Part shown: positions 16,286 through 26,295 of the stretch, piece by piece
How the letters are laid out: every line of letters starts with the position of its first letter
Position numbering within the stretch: position 1 is the stretch's first letter
Assembly: GCF_017498505.1 (NCBI RefSeq)
Contig: NZ_CP071798.1
Location: 744,001 to 808,000, forward strand
Length of the DNA stretch: 64,000 nucleotides
Direction: 5' to 3'
Source of the DNA: Sporosarcina sp. Te-1
GTDB taxonomy: Bacteria; Bacillota; Bacilli; Bacillales_A; Planococcaceae
The notes under the pieces: generated by a model
Seen by the model: only the letters and a program-made list of their open reading frames with translations
Database searches by the model: none
What the model was told of the DNA's origin: nothing
Made by a program: the position numbers and the translations under genes

Positions 16286-16708
16286 TTAACCGAGTGCACT
16301 ATCTAACTTTTGATAAATTCGCAGCAAAGTCTCCTGTTCTTCTGGTGTTAGGTGGGCAAAAAATTGTTTATGCAATTGTTGTCCGTCCATTTGGGCCTTT
16401 TTCAGCAGATCTGCTCCTTTTTCCGTAATTGCCCAATAGGTTGTTCGCCTGTCAGTTTCGTCTTTAGTACGGGTAATAAGATTCCATTTTAAGAGTTTCG
16501 TGGACAGATGGGTCAAAGATGCAGGGGTTACGTGTAATGTTTTTGCCAAATCAGATGGTCTGCTATCTCCACGGTTGTGCAATTCATGCAGAACAAGGAT
16601 ATGAGTGATTCCCAGGTCGATGTCTGAGGCTTCTTTCCAATGAACGAGCATTTTGTATGTTACTTTTTCAATTGTATGTATAAGTTCAAATAGAGTCTGT
16701 TCTGGCAT
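16286..16708 (-). CDS. MarR family transcriptional regulator
   Basis: 140 residues with RBS AGGAGG ahead of the ATG. A winged helix-turn-helix occupies about residues 30-105: LVLHELHNRGDSRPSDLAKTLHVTPASLTHLSTKLLKWNLITR, then the wing with the typical DETDRRTTYWAITEKG motif (D-x-R-R). Flanking helices form the dimer interface. MarR proteins usually repress neighbouring genes and release on binding small phenolic ligands. The nearest genes are an amidase (other side, same direction as plus strand) and a divergent chemoreceptor gene, so either or only marR itself may be the target. Confidence 0.9.
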   Translation of the reverse strand: MPEQTLFELIHTIEKVTYKMLVHWKEASDIDLGITHILVLHELHNRGDSRPSDLAKTLHVTPASLTHLSTKLLKWNLITRTKDETDRRTTYWAITEKGADLLKKAQMDGQQLHKQFFAHLTPEEQETLLRIYQKLDSALG

Positions 16709-16750
16709 AATTCATTCCTCCTATCATTGAAATGAGTACAGTATCTTTCC

Positions 16751-16779
16751 GTTATAGCAGAACCTAAGAGAAAAGACAA
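16751..16779 (-). promoter_or_regulatory. Sigma-A promoter of the MarR gene
   Basis: On the minus strand TTGTCT (complement of 16774-16779), 17 bases, TATAAC (complement of 16751-16756), with TG in the extended -10 position. Confidence 0.6.
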
Positions 16780-16875
16780 ATTGTAGAAAATGTTCACTCC
16801 GTTTTTAAAGGCTTTTTATACTAAAGTACTTTTTTCGAAACTAGTTTTAAAGTAATATAGACTAGGAACGAAGAA

Positions 16876-18621
16876 ATGGATAGAGGAGCGGATGACACCC
16901 CCATGAAGATCAAGCAGACACTGACATTTCAACTAGGAGCCATAATTGTCGGCATTTTAATTGCGATGCTGATCATTACTTCAGTTGCCACTTATAAGAC
17001 GGCTTATGAAAAATTATATGACGCTGCTGGAATTGAAGCGTATGGATGTGCCAATATCACCACGGGCTTAATCGTCTCTGGGGATATCGACAAGGCGCTT
17101 TCCGGAGATGTACAAACAGTTGAGCGGATTGGCAAGGCGCTCAATTGGACTACGGAGCATAAGAATATTTTTCATGCTCAGTACATTCTGGATCTCGATG
17201 GAAAGATCATAGCGCTGGATGATAATTTGAAATCAGATGGTTTCCAAGCCGGAGATCAATTTATGGTGGATGAAAAAGCCGTTGCTATGTTAGTGGACAT
17301 GAAACATCCGACATATTCTAAACCATATACATTTGGCGGCATGAAACGCCTATCGGGGTATGCCCCGATCTATAAGGACCATGATCCGTCCAAAGAGGTG
17401 ATCGCCATCAGTGTAATCGACTTTGATGCGAACATCGTCGGAGAACGTACATGGGATGTTGTGCGAAATGGAATTTTTATCAGTCTGATTCCGATGCTGA
17501 TCGCCGCGGTTATCACAATCTATCTGCTGCGACGCAAAACCCGTCCGATTTCTTCAATGATCGAACATGCGAAGGAAGTCGCCTCAGGAAATCTGGCCGT
17601 TGCCGATCTGCCTTTCAATAGCCATGATGAAGTAGGGGATTTAAGCCGGACGTTGAACACCATGACAACGAATTTACGCTCTATGATAGACACGATGAAA
17701 TCGACTTCCGACCGGCTTATGCAAAATGCTGTCAGTACGAGTGACACATTAAGAGACATGGAAGAGGCGATTCAAATGGTCGCGCATAATATGGGGGATG
17801 TAGCAGGAGGCGTGACGGATGGCACCCATCATGCGGAACATGCGTCGTCTATTTTATATTCACTCGCGGACAGTTTGCAAAATACAAAAGAAAGAGCGGA
17901 TGTGACAGTTGGAAACTCGAACTTGACCATGTCCATTGCCCAAGAAGGTGAAGGACGCGCTAAAGAAATCAGCAATGACATGACTCGAATCAAAACTTCC
18001 TCTGTGGAAGCAAACGAAACAATTCAAGCTTTGATTGACTCTGCGAACCGAATTCAGGCCATTACCACCACGATTGCGGCGATCGCATCCCAAACGAACC
18101 TGCTGGCGCTAAATGCGTCTATTGAGGCTGCAAGAGCAGGCGAACATGGCAAAGGGTTTGCTGTCGTTGCGGAAGAAGTCCGGAAGCTGGCGGAGCAATC
18201 AAATGGTGAAGTGGCGGAAGTGGAAAGGCTCGTGAACGATATTACAGCCACCATACAGCAAGTCGTTTCATCAACCGAGGAAAGTATGAAACGAATTGAA
18301 ACAGGAACCGGAACCGTTGAGATGACGGCCGATTCCCTCCGTAATATTTCGACCGCCGTCGCAACAACAGTAGAAGATGTCAATCATATTTCGGATCTCA
18401 TGACGATCGAGGCAGAAAAATCAGGCCAAGTCGTTCAATTGATTGACCATTTAAAAACAATGATCTACGAAATCGAAGAAAAGACCAATACGATCTCGTC
18501 GGCTACCGAAGAAACTACCGCATCCATCATGGAGGTGGCGAACCGCTCAGGTGAAACAAAAGTGATGGCGGAAGAGTTAAAAACGATTGTCGGCCAATTT
18601 ACTACACGATTAGACGTTTAG
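16876..18621 (+). CDS. Methyl-accepting chemotaxis protein
   Basis: 581 residues; ATG at 16876 with a weak AGGA site, or ATG at 16903 with a stronger but distant GAGGAG. Layout: N-terminal membrane helix (about 18-40), an extracytoplasmic sensor of roughly 160 residues with cache/dCache-like strands ([18 protein letters not shown]), second helix (about 195-217, ending RRKTRP), HAMP domain (about 218-275), then a long coiled-coil signalling domain. The kinase-contact hairpin is intact: [40 protein letters not shown]. It sends sensed stimuli to CheA/CheW. The ligand is unknown. No che genes are adjacent. Confidence 0.92.
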   Translation: MDRGADDTPMKIKQTLTFQLGAIIVGILIAMLIITSVATYKTAYEKLYDAAGIEAYGCANITTGLIVSGDIDKALSGDVQTVERIGKALNWTTEHKNIFHAQYILDLDGKIIALDDNLKSDGFQAGDQFMVDEKAVAMLVDMKHPTYSKPYTFGGMKRLSGYAPIYKDHDPSKEVIAISVIDFDANIVGERTWDVVRNGIFISLIPMLIAAVITIYLLRRKTRPISSMIEHAKEVASGNLAVADLPFNSHDEVGDLSRTLNTMTTNLRSMIDTMKSTSDRLMQNAVSTSDTLRDMEEAIQMVAHNMGDVAGGVTDGTHHAEHASSILYSLADSLQNTKERADVTVGNSNLTMSIAQEGEGRAKEISNDMTRIKTSSVEANETIQALIDSANRIQAITTTIAAIASQTNLLALNASIEAARAGEHGKGFAVVAEEVRKLAEQSNGEVAEVERLVNDITATIQQVVSSTEESMKRIETGTGTVEMTADSLRNISTAVATTVEDVNHISDLMTIEAEKSGQVVQLIDHLKTMIYEIEEKTNTISSATEETTASIMEVANRSGETKVMAEELKTIVGQFTTRLDV

Positions 18622-18667
18622 TAAGGTGGAATAAGCAATTATTACATGGACGCTTCCCGGACTTTTA

Positions 18668-18698
18668 TTGTAATGAACAATCAGGCTTGTGGTATAAT
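18668..18698 (+). promoter_or_regulatory. Promoter of the proline dehydrogenase gene
   Basis: A perfect TATAAT (18693-18698) with TG in the extended -10 position, and TTGTAA (18668-18673) 19 bases upstream. Its place inside the longest open frame supports the later start at 18738. Confidence 0.6.
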
Positions 18699-18737
18699 CA
18701 TTATGGAACGAAAACTTTTGATCGAGGAGCTATGCAT

Positions 18738-19712
18738 ATGTTACTTAAAGACTTTTTTATCGGCCTATCTCAAAACCAAATCCTCAATAGTGCAGCGAAG
18801 AAATACGGTTTGCGTATGGGCGCGCAAAATGTAGTGGCAGGAACAAATATCGCCGAGACGATTGAAAGCATCAAAGAATTGAACAAGCATGGCATTTCTT
18901 GCACAGTCGACAATCTTGGCGAATTCGTCTTCGAAAAAGAGGAAGCAACTGCTGCGAAGAATCAAATCCTGGAAGTCATTGAAGCGATTCATGATAACGG
19001 AGTCGATGCGCATATTTCTTTGAAGCCTTCCCAGTTGGGCTTGGATATCGATTTCGATTTCTGTAAGGAAAACTTACGTGAAATCGTTGGCAAAGCTCAT
19101 TCATATGGCATTTTTGTCAACTTTGACATGGAGGACTACGCACGTCTCCAACCGTCTTATGATTTGCTGGACGAGCTTTCCAAGGACTACGATAACATTG
19201 GAACTGTCATCCAAGCATACTTCTTCCGCGCGGAAGAGGATTTGCATAAGCATAAGGATTTCCGTCTTCGCATCGTAAAAGGGGCCTATAAGGAACCTGC
19301 CGAGTACGCATACCAGGATAAATCCGATATCGACAAAAACTATATCAAATTGATCGAATGGCATTTGTTGAACGGTAAGTTTACTTCCATTGCAACCCAT
19401 GATCACAATGTCATTAACCATGTGAAACAGTTTGTGAAAGAACACAATATACCAAATGATAAATTTGAGTTCCAAATGCTATACGGCTTCCGCAGGGATA
19501 TGCAATTGGAACTTGCGAAGGAAGGCTACAATTTCTGCACATACGTACCATTTGGTCAAGATTGGTACGGCTATTTCATGCGTAGATTGGCGGAGCGTCC
19601 ACAAAACATCAACCTAGTTGTTAAGCAAGTGTTCAACAAGAAGACAAATACGGCAATCGGTCTCGCGGCAGGTGCATTCTTGCTCGGAAGATTGTCCAAG
19701 CGTAAGAAATAA
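18738..19712 (+). CDS. putB: Proline dehydrogenase (monofunctional, FAD-dependent)
   Basis: 324 residues from the ATG at 18738 (GAGGAG eight bases upstream). It oxidises proline to pyrroline-5-carboxylate with FAD. Motifs of the PRODH barrel are present: SLKPSQLGLD (about 96-105), FDMEDYA, RLRIVKGAYKEP, ATHDH, FQMLYGFRRD and the late YVPFGQDWYGYFMRRLAERPQN containing the substrate-binding arginine pair (RR). Unlike the roughly 300-residue B. subtilis homologues, the protein ends in a hydrophobic glycine-rich segment, TAIGLAAGAFLLGRLSKRKK, which looks like a membrane tail with a basic tip. The P5C dehydrogenase partner is not in the window. Confidence 0.92.
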   Translation: MLLKDFFIGLSQNQILNSAAKKYGLRMGAQNVVAGTNIAETIESIKELNKHGISCTVDNLGEFVFEKEEATAAKNQILEVIEAIHDNGVDAHISLKPSQLGLDIDFDFCKENLREIVGKAHSYGIFVNFDMEDYARLQPSYDLLDELSKDYDNIGTVIQAYFFRAEEDLHKHKDFRLRIVKGAYKEPAEYAYQDKSDIDKNYIKLIEWHLLNGKFTSIATHDHNVINHVKQFVKEHNIPNDKFEFQMLYGFRRDMQLELAKEGYNFCTYVPFGQDWYGYFMRRLAERPQNINLVVKQVFNKKTNTAIGLAAGAFLLGRLSKRKK

Positions 19713-19730
19713 ATGAATTAGGTTAACTAC

Positions 19731-19771
19731 ACCCCGGAAGCGGCTTTGAAAAGTCCAATTCCGGGGTTTTT
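19731..19771 (+). terminator. Terminator after proline dehydrogenase
   Basis: ACCCCGGAA (19731-19739) pairs with TTCCGGGGT (19759-19767), followed by T residues. Confidence 0.8.
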
Positions 19772-19782
19772 ATATGTCCTGT

Positions 19783-20796
19783 TTACGTAGTTAGGATGAT
19801 GATAAAATAGAATACCATGGCCAGCAAACCCAGCGGCAAGCCAAATCGAGCCCATTCTGCACTCGTAATGTTTAATTTTCCTGCCACAATGATATTTGGG
19901 ATATTACCCGGAATCAGCATTCCACCGCTTACCAACAGCCCGAGCAGGACGGATCGGATCGTTTGGGGGTCCATCTGAATACTGATTTCTGCGGCTGCCA
20001 GCGTTGCATTATCCAAAATGGCAGATATCATATTAATCCAATACAGTGTCAAAGGGTTCATGCCGATCAAAAACCGCTCAATAACTGGTTCGAATCCGGC
20101 GCCTAGCATCGTTAATGCCATCACGAACACATACACCTTCACTCCACGCAATATGATGCCTCCGGAAGACTCATCAAGTTGCTCGCCCCTAATTTGTCGA
20201 CTGCTTTTCGATGGTTCAATAAAGACGGCTCCCAAAATACCGAAAATCATTACACCGAGCAAAATATCCGGTCCGATAAGATGAAATAAGTAGCTGAATT
20301 CTGCATTCAGTTTACTTGTCGCGATTGTGCTAAGGGGCTCTCCAATCGGCGTAAGAACCGCACCTAATCCGATAGAAAAACAGGCCAGAATAACGAAACG
20401 AATTTCGGACTTCCTGTCCAATTTCAAAATAGAGGTGATAGAAGCGAGGATAATCGCAGCAATTATGGCTGTTATGATACTGGATAACAGGCCTAATACG
20501 ATGATGATGAGCGGCAGGAAAAGCCGTTGTGGAAGTATTCGGCTTATCTTGGTAACCCCTCGTTCGAAAGGCAGGCGAAGCCACTTAAAAAAGAAACCCG
20601 CTAGAATAACGGCAATTGTAATTAACATGGGGTCTTCAATTGCTTTGCCAATCAGCTCTTTGCCAAATACGCCGCTGCATAACGCAGCTAAAAAGCCCAT
20701 GACAAATAGAAATAGCTCCAAGTTTCTTTCGACAGCTGGTACAAGAAATGGCAGGAACAGGACAGCGAGTAAAATTACAAATAATGTGATATACAT
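19783..20796 (-). CDS. DUF1646 family membrane protein, putative ion transporter
   Basis: 337 residues from the ATG at 20796 (GAGGG upstream); the first 14 codons of the longer frame lie before that site. About ten membrane segments. Two duplicated half-motifs characteristic of ion-transporter superfamily permeases are visible: LTPIGEPLSTI in the first half and ILDNATLAAAEISIQM with SGGMLIPGNIPNII in the second. The P-x-G-N/E-P type re-entrant loops suggest cation-coupled anion or sodium transport, as proposed for DUF1646, but no substrate is known. It is convergent with proline dehydrogenase and upstream (in transcription) of nothing else. Confidence 0.8.
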   Translation of the reverse strand: MYITLFVILLAVLFLPFLVPAVERNLELFLFVMGFLAALCSGVFGKELIGKAIEDPMLITIAVILAGFFFKWLRLPFERGVTKISRILPQRLFLPLIIIVLGLLSSIITAIIAAIILASITSILKLDRKSEIRFVILACFSIGLGAVLTPIGEPLSTIATSKLNAEFSYLFHLIGPDILLGVMIFGILGAVFIEPSKSSRQIRGEQLDESSGGIILRGVKVYVFVMALTMLGAGFEPVIERFLIGMNPLTLYWINMISAILDNATLAAAEISIQMDPQTIRSVLLGLLVSGGMLIPGNIPNIIVAGKLNITSAEWARFGLPLGLLAMVFYFIIILTT

Positions 20797-20892
20797 GGAA
20801 TCCCTCTTCTCTGGTTCGAAATTTTGATACTCCATCATATCGAAGAGAAGAGCAAAGTATTAATCAGTTGGAATAAAAAGAGGGGGGATAAG

Positions 20893-20933
20893 AAAAAAGA
20901 CTGCAGCCCAACAAAATGTTGAAGACTACAGTC
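20893..20933 (-). terminator. Terminator of the peptide transporter gene
   Basis: On the minus strand, the GACTGTAG/CTGCAGTC stem with an inner CAACA/TGTTG helix (20899-20933) is followed by six T residues (complement of 20893-20898). Confidence 0.75.
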
Positions 20934-20944
20934 ATAGATTTAGA

Positions 20945-22435
20945 TTAATGTACACCGCGCATAAACCGTTGGATAATTGGGGAAATGGCGAATAGCAAAA
21001 TACTCAAGACGATTGCAACCCCGCCGATTACTCCAAAATACATCATTTCTGTCTCTGGAGAATATAACTTGACCAATTGTGCATTCAATGCTTGCGCTGC
21101 TGCGTTTGAAAGGAACCAGAGACTCATTGTTTGCGCAGAGAATGCTGCTGGTGCCAATTTAGTTGTAGCAGATAATCCGACAGGGGAAAGACATAGCTCC
21201 CCAATTACGACAGTGAAAATACTTAGGACAAGCCATAGTGGATTCACTAGTGCGTCCGTACCGCCGAAGTATGCAGGCAATAGGATGACGATAAATGAAA
21301 TACCGGCAAACAAGATACCGATTGCAAATTTTTGCGGTATGGATGGTTGGCGGTTGCCCATTTTAACCCAAAGCCACGCGAAAATTGGAGCAAACGTGAT
21401 AATGAACAATGGATTCAATGATTGGAACCAAGCTGGAGAGATATGGAAGCCCATGAAATCCAAGTTGGTACGCTTATCTGCGTAAAGTGCCAAAATAGTG
21501 GATCCTTGCTCTTGAATCGACCAGAACATGACAGCCGCTATGAATAAAGGAATATAAGCGAGAATCCGTGACCGTTCAACATCATTCGTTTTCGAGCTGC
21601 GGTACATGACGATGAAATAAGCAGCTGGAATCAAGAATCCTAATACGCCGACAATCGCAATGAATGAATCAAACGTAAGCCACCCTTGCGGAATACCAAT
21701 CGCAATAAAGATACCGATTACAATCGCGACAATGGTGAAGATTGTGAAAATTCTTTTCTTTTCATCCGGAGATAGCGGATTTTTTACTTGCAACCCAGCG
21801 AGTCCGAGATTTGTCTTTTTAGTTGCCACGAAAATGATAAGTCCAATAAACATACCGATCGCAGCCATTGCAAACCCTAAGTGGAAGCTTGTCTTCATTA
21901 ATTCTCCGACGATTAACGGGGAAATGAAGGCCCCCATGTTAATTCCCATATAAAAAATACTGAAGCCGGCATCCCGACGATTATCGTCCATGGAATAAAT
22001 ATCCCCAACGATACTCGATACATTCGGTTTCAAAAGGCCTGTCCCGATTACAATTAGAACCATGGAGATCAGGAATAAGGCGATATTGCCTGGAATCGCA
22101 AGTGCGATATGTCCGAGCATGATAAAGACGCCGCCAAAGAACACAGCTCGTGACGTTCCTAAAATACGGTCAGCCAACCAACCTCCAATAATGCCGGACA
22201 TGTAAACTAGGGATCCGTAAATGGACATGACGGATAAGGCAAGTTCTTCACTTAATCCTAAGCCGCCTTTGGAGACTTCGTAGTACATATAGAAAACGAG
22301 GATGGCCCTCATTCCGTAGTAAGAAAAGCGCTCCCAAAACTCAGTGAAAAATAATGTGAACAAACCCTTCGGGTGTCCAAAGAATCCCTTTTGTGGAACG
22401 CTTTCAACAATTTGTTCTTTTGTGTACTCCGTCAT
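20945..22435 (-). CDS. POT-family peptide:proton symporter (DtpT-like)
   Basis: 496 residues from the ATG at 22435, with AAAGGAGG upstream. About fourteen membrane segments. POT/PTR hallmarks are clear: the ExxERFxYYG motif at FTEFWERFSYYGMRAILV in helix 1, the PTR2 signature region GGWLADRILGTSRAVFFGG, and FSIFYMGINMGAFISPLIVG. The late EQGSTILALYADKRTNLD corresponds to the conserved glutamate of helix 7. It imports di- and tripeptides using the proton gradient. The gene is monocistronic, read towards the DUF1646 gene but separated from it by its own terminator. Confidence 0.92.
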   Translation of the reverse strand: MTEYTKEQIVESVPQKGFFGHPKGLFTLFFTEFWERFSYYGMRAILVFYMYYEVSKGGLGLSEELALSVMSIYGSLVYMSGIIGGWLADRILGTSRAVFFGGVFIMLGHIALAIPGNIALFLISMVLIVIGTGLLKPNVSSIVGDIYSMDDNRRDAGFSIFYMGINMGAFISPLIVGELMKTSFHLGFAMAAIGMFIGLIIFVATKKTNLGLAGLQVKNPLSPDEKKRIFTIFTIVAIVIGIFIAIGIPQGWLTFDSFIAIVGVLGFLIPAAYFIVMYRSSKTNDVERSRILAYIPLFIAAVMFWSIQEQGSTILALYADKRTNLDFMGFHISPAWFQSLNPLFIITFAPIFAWLWVKMGNRQPSIPQKFAIGILFAGISFIVILLPAYFGGTDALVNPLWLVLSIFTVVIGELCLSPVGLSATTKLAPAAFSAQTMSLWFLSNAAAQALNAQLVKLYSPETEMMYFGVIGGVAIVLSILLFAISPIIQRFMRGVH

Positions 22436-22804
22436 TTCATTTCCTCCTTTATATTGCTCTATTATATAAACAAACATTTTTATTTGTCAAAAATAATTTC
22501 TTTCCATTTATTTATTCGATTCAGTCTTATCACTTAAGGTTTTCTAATTCTTAATAGTCTATAAAGTTATATTTTCAAATAATATTAAACAGTAGCTAAT
22601 AAAACAATTTTAAAATCTTTCCGTACACTAGATACCCAATCCACCTAACGCTAAACCTCCACTTGGTGTCTCTCACAAAAAGAGTTTCATTAAAGTATTT
22701 TACTATCGTTCTTTTTACGTGTTTCACGAAACAACTTTTATGCACACTGTGCTTCGAATGAGCTATGATAGAACTATGCAGTCAGTAGAAATGGATGTGG
22801 TACG
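22436..22804. other. Intergenic region between divergent POT and ABC-F genes
   Basis: 369 AT-rich bases holding the two divergent promoters. A sigma-A-like -10 (TATGAT, near 22763) precedes the ABC-F gene, and a short palindrome GCACACTGTGC lies near 22742-22752. I see no ORF, terminator or known riboswitch. Confidence 0.4.
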
Positions 22805-24694
22805 ATGAGTCAACTTATTATAGAGAATTTGACGAAAACAGTCGGGGAAAAAACGTTATTCAACAAAATATCTTTTACAATTGAAAGTGGAGAAAAAATT
22901 GGATTGATCGGGATCAATGGTACTGGTAAATCAACGTTGCTATCGATTTTAGCTGGCTTAGAGCCGGCGGATGAAATGATAAAAGACCATCCGAATAAAT
23001 ATTCGGTCGCCTACTTACCGCAAGAGCCCTACGTCGATCCGAACCAAACGGTTATCGAAACAGTTTTTACAAGCGAAGCGCCGATCATCAAACTCAATTT
23101 AGATTATGAGCATGCTGTAGCATCTCTTGCGGCCGACCCGGAGTCCTCTTTGAATCAGGAGCGTTTCGCTCGGCTACAGAATGAAATGGATGCCACATCT
23201 GCTTGGGATCTCAACACAAAAGCGAGAACCATATTAACAAAATTAGGCATAGACACATTCGATAAGAAGATGGGTGAACTATCGGGCGGGCAGAAAAAGA
23301 GGGTTTCCCTTGCAAGGGTGCTGATTGAACCGTCTGATCTCTTGTTGCTGGACGAGCCGACTAACCATTTGGATGTGCAATCCATTGAATGGCTACAAGA
23401 CTATTTGAAGAACGAATCGGGTGCGGTGCTTTTTATTACTCATGACCGCTACTTTTTAGATGCTGTCTCGACTTGTATTTTTGAGATTGCGGACAAAACC
23501 CTTTACTCACATAAAGGGAACTATGCCGATTTTTTGGAAGCCAAATCACTGCGGGTGGAGATGGCACAGTCGACTGATGCAAAAATGCGGAATCGTTATC
23601 GCAATGAATTGAAATGGATTCGGAGGGGAGCAAAAGCCAGATCTACAAAACAAAAAGCCAGAATCGGACGATTTGAAGAGCTTGAAGAAAACGTGAAGAA
23701 GAGAGAGACGACAGTGGAATTGGATGTCTCCTTAAAAACGTCCCGCCTTGGCAAAAAAGTAATTGAGATGGAAGGAGTCACAAAAACGTACGGCCAAAAA
23801 GAGGTGATTAGAGATTTTTCAACCATTCTTCAGACAGGAGACCGGATTGCGATCGTTGGGCCGAATGGGGCGGGGAAAACGACATTATTGAAGTTGATTT
23901 CGGGCGAACTGACGCCGGATCAAGGGTCGATTGAAAGAGGTTCGACTGTCAAACTGGCTCATTTCCATCAACAAATTCCCATTATGGATGAGAACAAAAG
24001 AATTATTGAATATATAAGGGAAACATCTAACGACATAGAAGATTCCGATGGAGTGCGGGTTTCCGCTACTCAAATGTTGGAGCGTTTCCTGTTCCCATCC
24101 TCCAGTCATGGAACGCCGATCGGCAAACTTTCTGGTGGAGAGCGGAAACGTCTCTATCTATTGAAACTATTGATGGAACAGCCGAATGTTCTATTATTAG
24201 ACGAGCCGACCAACGATCTGGATATCGATACGCTTTCTGTATTAGAAACATATATCGACACGTTTCCAGGAGTCGTCCTTACTGTTTCGCATGATCGATT
24301 CTTCTTGGACAGGACATCCTCTAAACTATGGGCATTGGATGGTTTGGGGCAGATCGAAATCCTATTTGGCCTGTACACAGATTATTTGAACGAAAAATTG
24401 GCGGAAACAAAAGTACGTGTGGTCGAAACGAAGACAGAACCGGCAGTGGAGAAACCTGTTGAACGGTCCGCAAAGAAACGAATGACGTATGCTGAGAAAC
24501 GCGAGTGGGAAACAATAGAAGCGGATATCGAAAAAGTGGAAGCGGAAATTGAAACCATTGAAGCAGAAATGGTTACGTCGGGTTCGGATTATGATACATT
24601 GCAAGTGTTAACAGGGAAGTTAGATGAATTGAATGCCAAGTACGAAACGCTGATTGAACGTTGGACGTATTTACAAGAAATCGCTGAATCGTAA
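22805..24694 (+). CDS. yfmR: ABC-F family ATPase, YfmR/Uup type
   Basis: 629 residues, the length of B. subtilis YfmR. Two ATP-binding cassettes without membrane domains: Walker A GINGTGKST (about 38-46) with signature LSGGQKKR and Walker B LLLLDEPTNHLD; second Walker A GPNGAGKTT (about 350) with LSGGERKR and LLLLDEPTNDLD. The linker between them carries the P-site tRNA-interaction motif region (RNELKWIRRGAKARSTKQKARI). A C-terminal coiled coil (about 560-629, EADIEKVEAEIETIEAE) is typical of Uup/YfmR. Such proteins act on the ribosome E/P sites, and YfmR helps to resolve stalls such as polyproline. It is 20 bases upstream of cvfC. Confidence 0.9.
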   Translation: MSQLIIENLTKTVGEKTLFNKISFTIESGEKIGLIGINGTGKSTLLSILAGLEPADEMIKDHPNKYSVAYLPQEPYVDPNQTVIETVFTSEAPIIKLNLDYEHAVASLAADPESSLNQERFARLQNEMDATSAWDLNTKARTILTKLGIDTFDKKMGELSGGQKKRVSLARVLIEPSDLLLLDEPTNHLDVQSIEWLQDYLKNESGAVLFITHDRYFLDAVSTCIFEIADKTLYSHKGNYADFLEAKSLRVEMAQSTDAKMRNRYRNELKWIRRGAKARSTKQKARIGRFEELEENVKKRETTVELDVSLKTSRLGKKVIEMEGVTKTYGQKEVIRDFSTILQTGDRIAIVGPNGAGKTTLLKLISGELTPDQGSIERGSTVKLAHFHQQIPIMDENKRIIEYIRETSNDIEDSDGVRVSATQMLERFLFPSSSHGTPIGKLSGGERKRLYLLKLLMEQPNVLLLDEPTNDLDIDTLSVLETYIDTFPGVVLTVSHDRFFLDRTSSKLWALDGLGQIEILFGLYTDYLNEKLAETKVRVVETKTEPAVEKPVERSAKKRMTYAEKREWETIEADIEKVEAEIETIEAEMVTSGSDYDTLQVLTGKLDELNAKYETLIERWTYLQEIAES

Positions 24695-24714
24695 AGAGAA
24701 GGAGGATTATTTTC

Positions 24715-25839
24715 ATGAAAATAGTCACAATCGAGCCAACGCCGAGTCCGAATTCGATGAAGATTGTGTTGGATAGTGAACTGCCGGCTGGTATCAGCCA
24801 TAATTATAAAAAAGAAGATGCGGCAACTGCTCCATCTCCAATGGATGAGTTGTTATCAATTAAGGGTGTAAAAGGGATTTATCATGTTTTAGACTTCATG
24901 GCAATTGAGCGTGTAGCGAATGTCGCTTGGGAAACGATCCTCGCTTCCGTGCGAGCCGTCTTCAATGAAGAAAGCGCAGAAACGCAAGAAACTGAGATGG
25001 TTGCAGATGAACATTACGGTGAAGTGTATGTACATGTCCAAACGTACAAGGATATCCCACTTCAAGTGAAAGTATTCGATAGCGAATCGGAGCAGCGATT
25101 TGGACTCAGCGATCGATTCAGACAGGCGATGGATCAAGTTCAGGGTGCCGAAGTGGAGAACTATGTTTTGCTTAGGAAATGGGCGGATTATGGTATTCGC
25201 TACGGAGATAAGAAGGAAATCGGAGAGACAGTTGTTTCTGAAATTGAAGCCGCGTATCCGGATGAGCGGTTGGCGGATCTCATCAAACAATCGAAAGAAC
25301 ACAGAACAACGCAGGTGATAAGCGCAAAAGCAAAAGTGTCATTAGAGGAATTCCAAGTCGAGCAGTGGGAGAAGCGCTTTCAACTTCTTGATCAAATGCC
25401 GGATCCCGATGTATCTGACTTACCGCTTCTCGAGGCTGCTTTGGCAGACGAAAAAATGTCCATCCGCCGATTGGCGACCGTCTACCTTGGGATGATAGAG
25501 GATGAAGCAGTCATCCCATATGTAGCAAAAGCTCTGAAAGATAAAAGTTGGGCAGTAAGGCGAACAGCAGGAGATTGCATGAGTGATCTCGGTTTTGAGG
25601 GATTCGAACCTGTGGCAATTGAAGCATTGAAAGATAAAAACAAATTAGTTCGCTGGCGTGCGGCGATGTTCCTTTATGAGACGGGCACGGAAAAGGCACT
25701 TTCAGCTTTGCGCGAAGCTGAAAATGATCCGGAATTTGAAGTGAGGCTTCAGATTAGGATGGCAATCGCTCGAATCGAGGAAGGGGAAGATGCAAAAGGA
25801 TCTATCTGGAAACAGATGACGGAAGTTCGCAATAGTTAA
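24715..25839 (+). CDS. cvfC: Conserved virulence factor C family protein (CvfC/YpgR)
   Basis: 374 residues, with AAGGAGGA upstream of the ATG. The N-terminal 85 residues (IEPTPSPNSMKIVLDSELPAG... KGVKGIYHVLDFMAIER) form a scaffold NfuA/NifU N-terminal domain. The C-terminal 150 residues are HEAT-like repeats (LLEAALADEKMSIRRLATVYLGMI, YVAKALKDKSWAVRRTAGDCMSDLG, ALKDKNKLVRWRAAMFLYETG). This two-part layout is that of S. aureus CvfC and B. subtilis YpgR. The biochemical role is unknown; the family may connect iron-sulphur carrier-like domains to protein interaction. Probably co-transcribed with yfmR, 20 bases apart, and closed by a terminator. Confidence 0.85.
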   Translation: MKIVTIEPTPSPNSMKIVLDSELPAGISHNYKKEDAATAPSPMDELLSIKGVKGIYHVLDFMAIERVANVAWETILASVRAVFNEESAETQETEMVADEHYGEVYVHVQTYKDIPLQVKVFDSESEQRFGLSDRFRQAMDQVQGAEVENYVLLRKWADYGIRYGDKKEIGETVVSEIEAAYPDERLADLIKQSKEHRTTQVISAKAKVSLEEFQVEQWEKRFQLLDQMPDPDVSDLPLLEAALADEKMSIRRLATVYLGMIEDEAVIPYVAKALKDKSWAVRRTAGDCMSDLGFEGFEPVAIEALKDKNKLVRWRAAMFLYETGTEKALSALREAENDPEFEVRLQIRMAIARIEEGEDAKGSIWKQMTEVRNS

Positions 25840-25845
25840 TTACCG

Positions 25846-25880
25846 AAAAGGCAGCATTCATTAATGAATGCTGCCTTTTT
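25846..25880 (+). terminator. Terminator after cvfC
   Basis: AAAAGGCAGCATTCATTA (25847-25864) is followed by its near-perfect inverted copy AATGAATGCTGCCTTTTTT. Confidence 0.85.
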
Positions 25881-26295
25881 TGATGGCGTAAACTATCATT
25901 TTCGATCTTAATTTCTGCATATCAAAATAAATCGCATGCGATTAGAGGGAAAGGACATCCTTGAACAATAATCCGTCAGATTGCGGAGTAATACGACAAT
26001 TTTTTGCATTAAATTTAGTTTTATTTTTTTATAAAACAGGAGATGTATATTTGGAAATTTCATTGTATAAAATAGAGAAATTTAAGCGTTTTCATCAATT
26101 GAAAAGGACTTGGTGAAAAATTTACAATTCTTATTTGCTAACTTATAAAATGTTTATTTTAAAGCTTTTAAAGTATAAACACCTTGTTGTTTAAAGGTTA
26201 AAATATCCAATATGCAGTTGAACTGAAAAATTACCTGTGTTACTCTTGAAGCTATCAAACTTGCACGTTTGATGAAAATATTAAGGGGGTCAATT
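25881..26295. other. AT-rich regulatory region before ehuB
   Basis: 415 very AT-rich bases with no convincing ORF. Several TATAAA/TAAAAT-like hexamers and the repeat TTTAAAGCTTTTAAAG (near 26158-26173) are present, but no single promoter stands out. No known riboswitch is recognised. Osmotically controlled promoters are a reasonable expectation for this operon; that is inference. Confidence 0.35.

Noticed and set aside
20327..21485. Two 166-codon plus-strand frames
   Set aside because: Antisense to the DUF1646 and POT transporter genes; both real genes have clear families and starts.
25881..26295. Riboswitch before ehuB
   Set aside because: The region is long and AT-rich but no conserved aptamer pattern or stable multi-stem fold is apparent.
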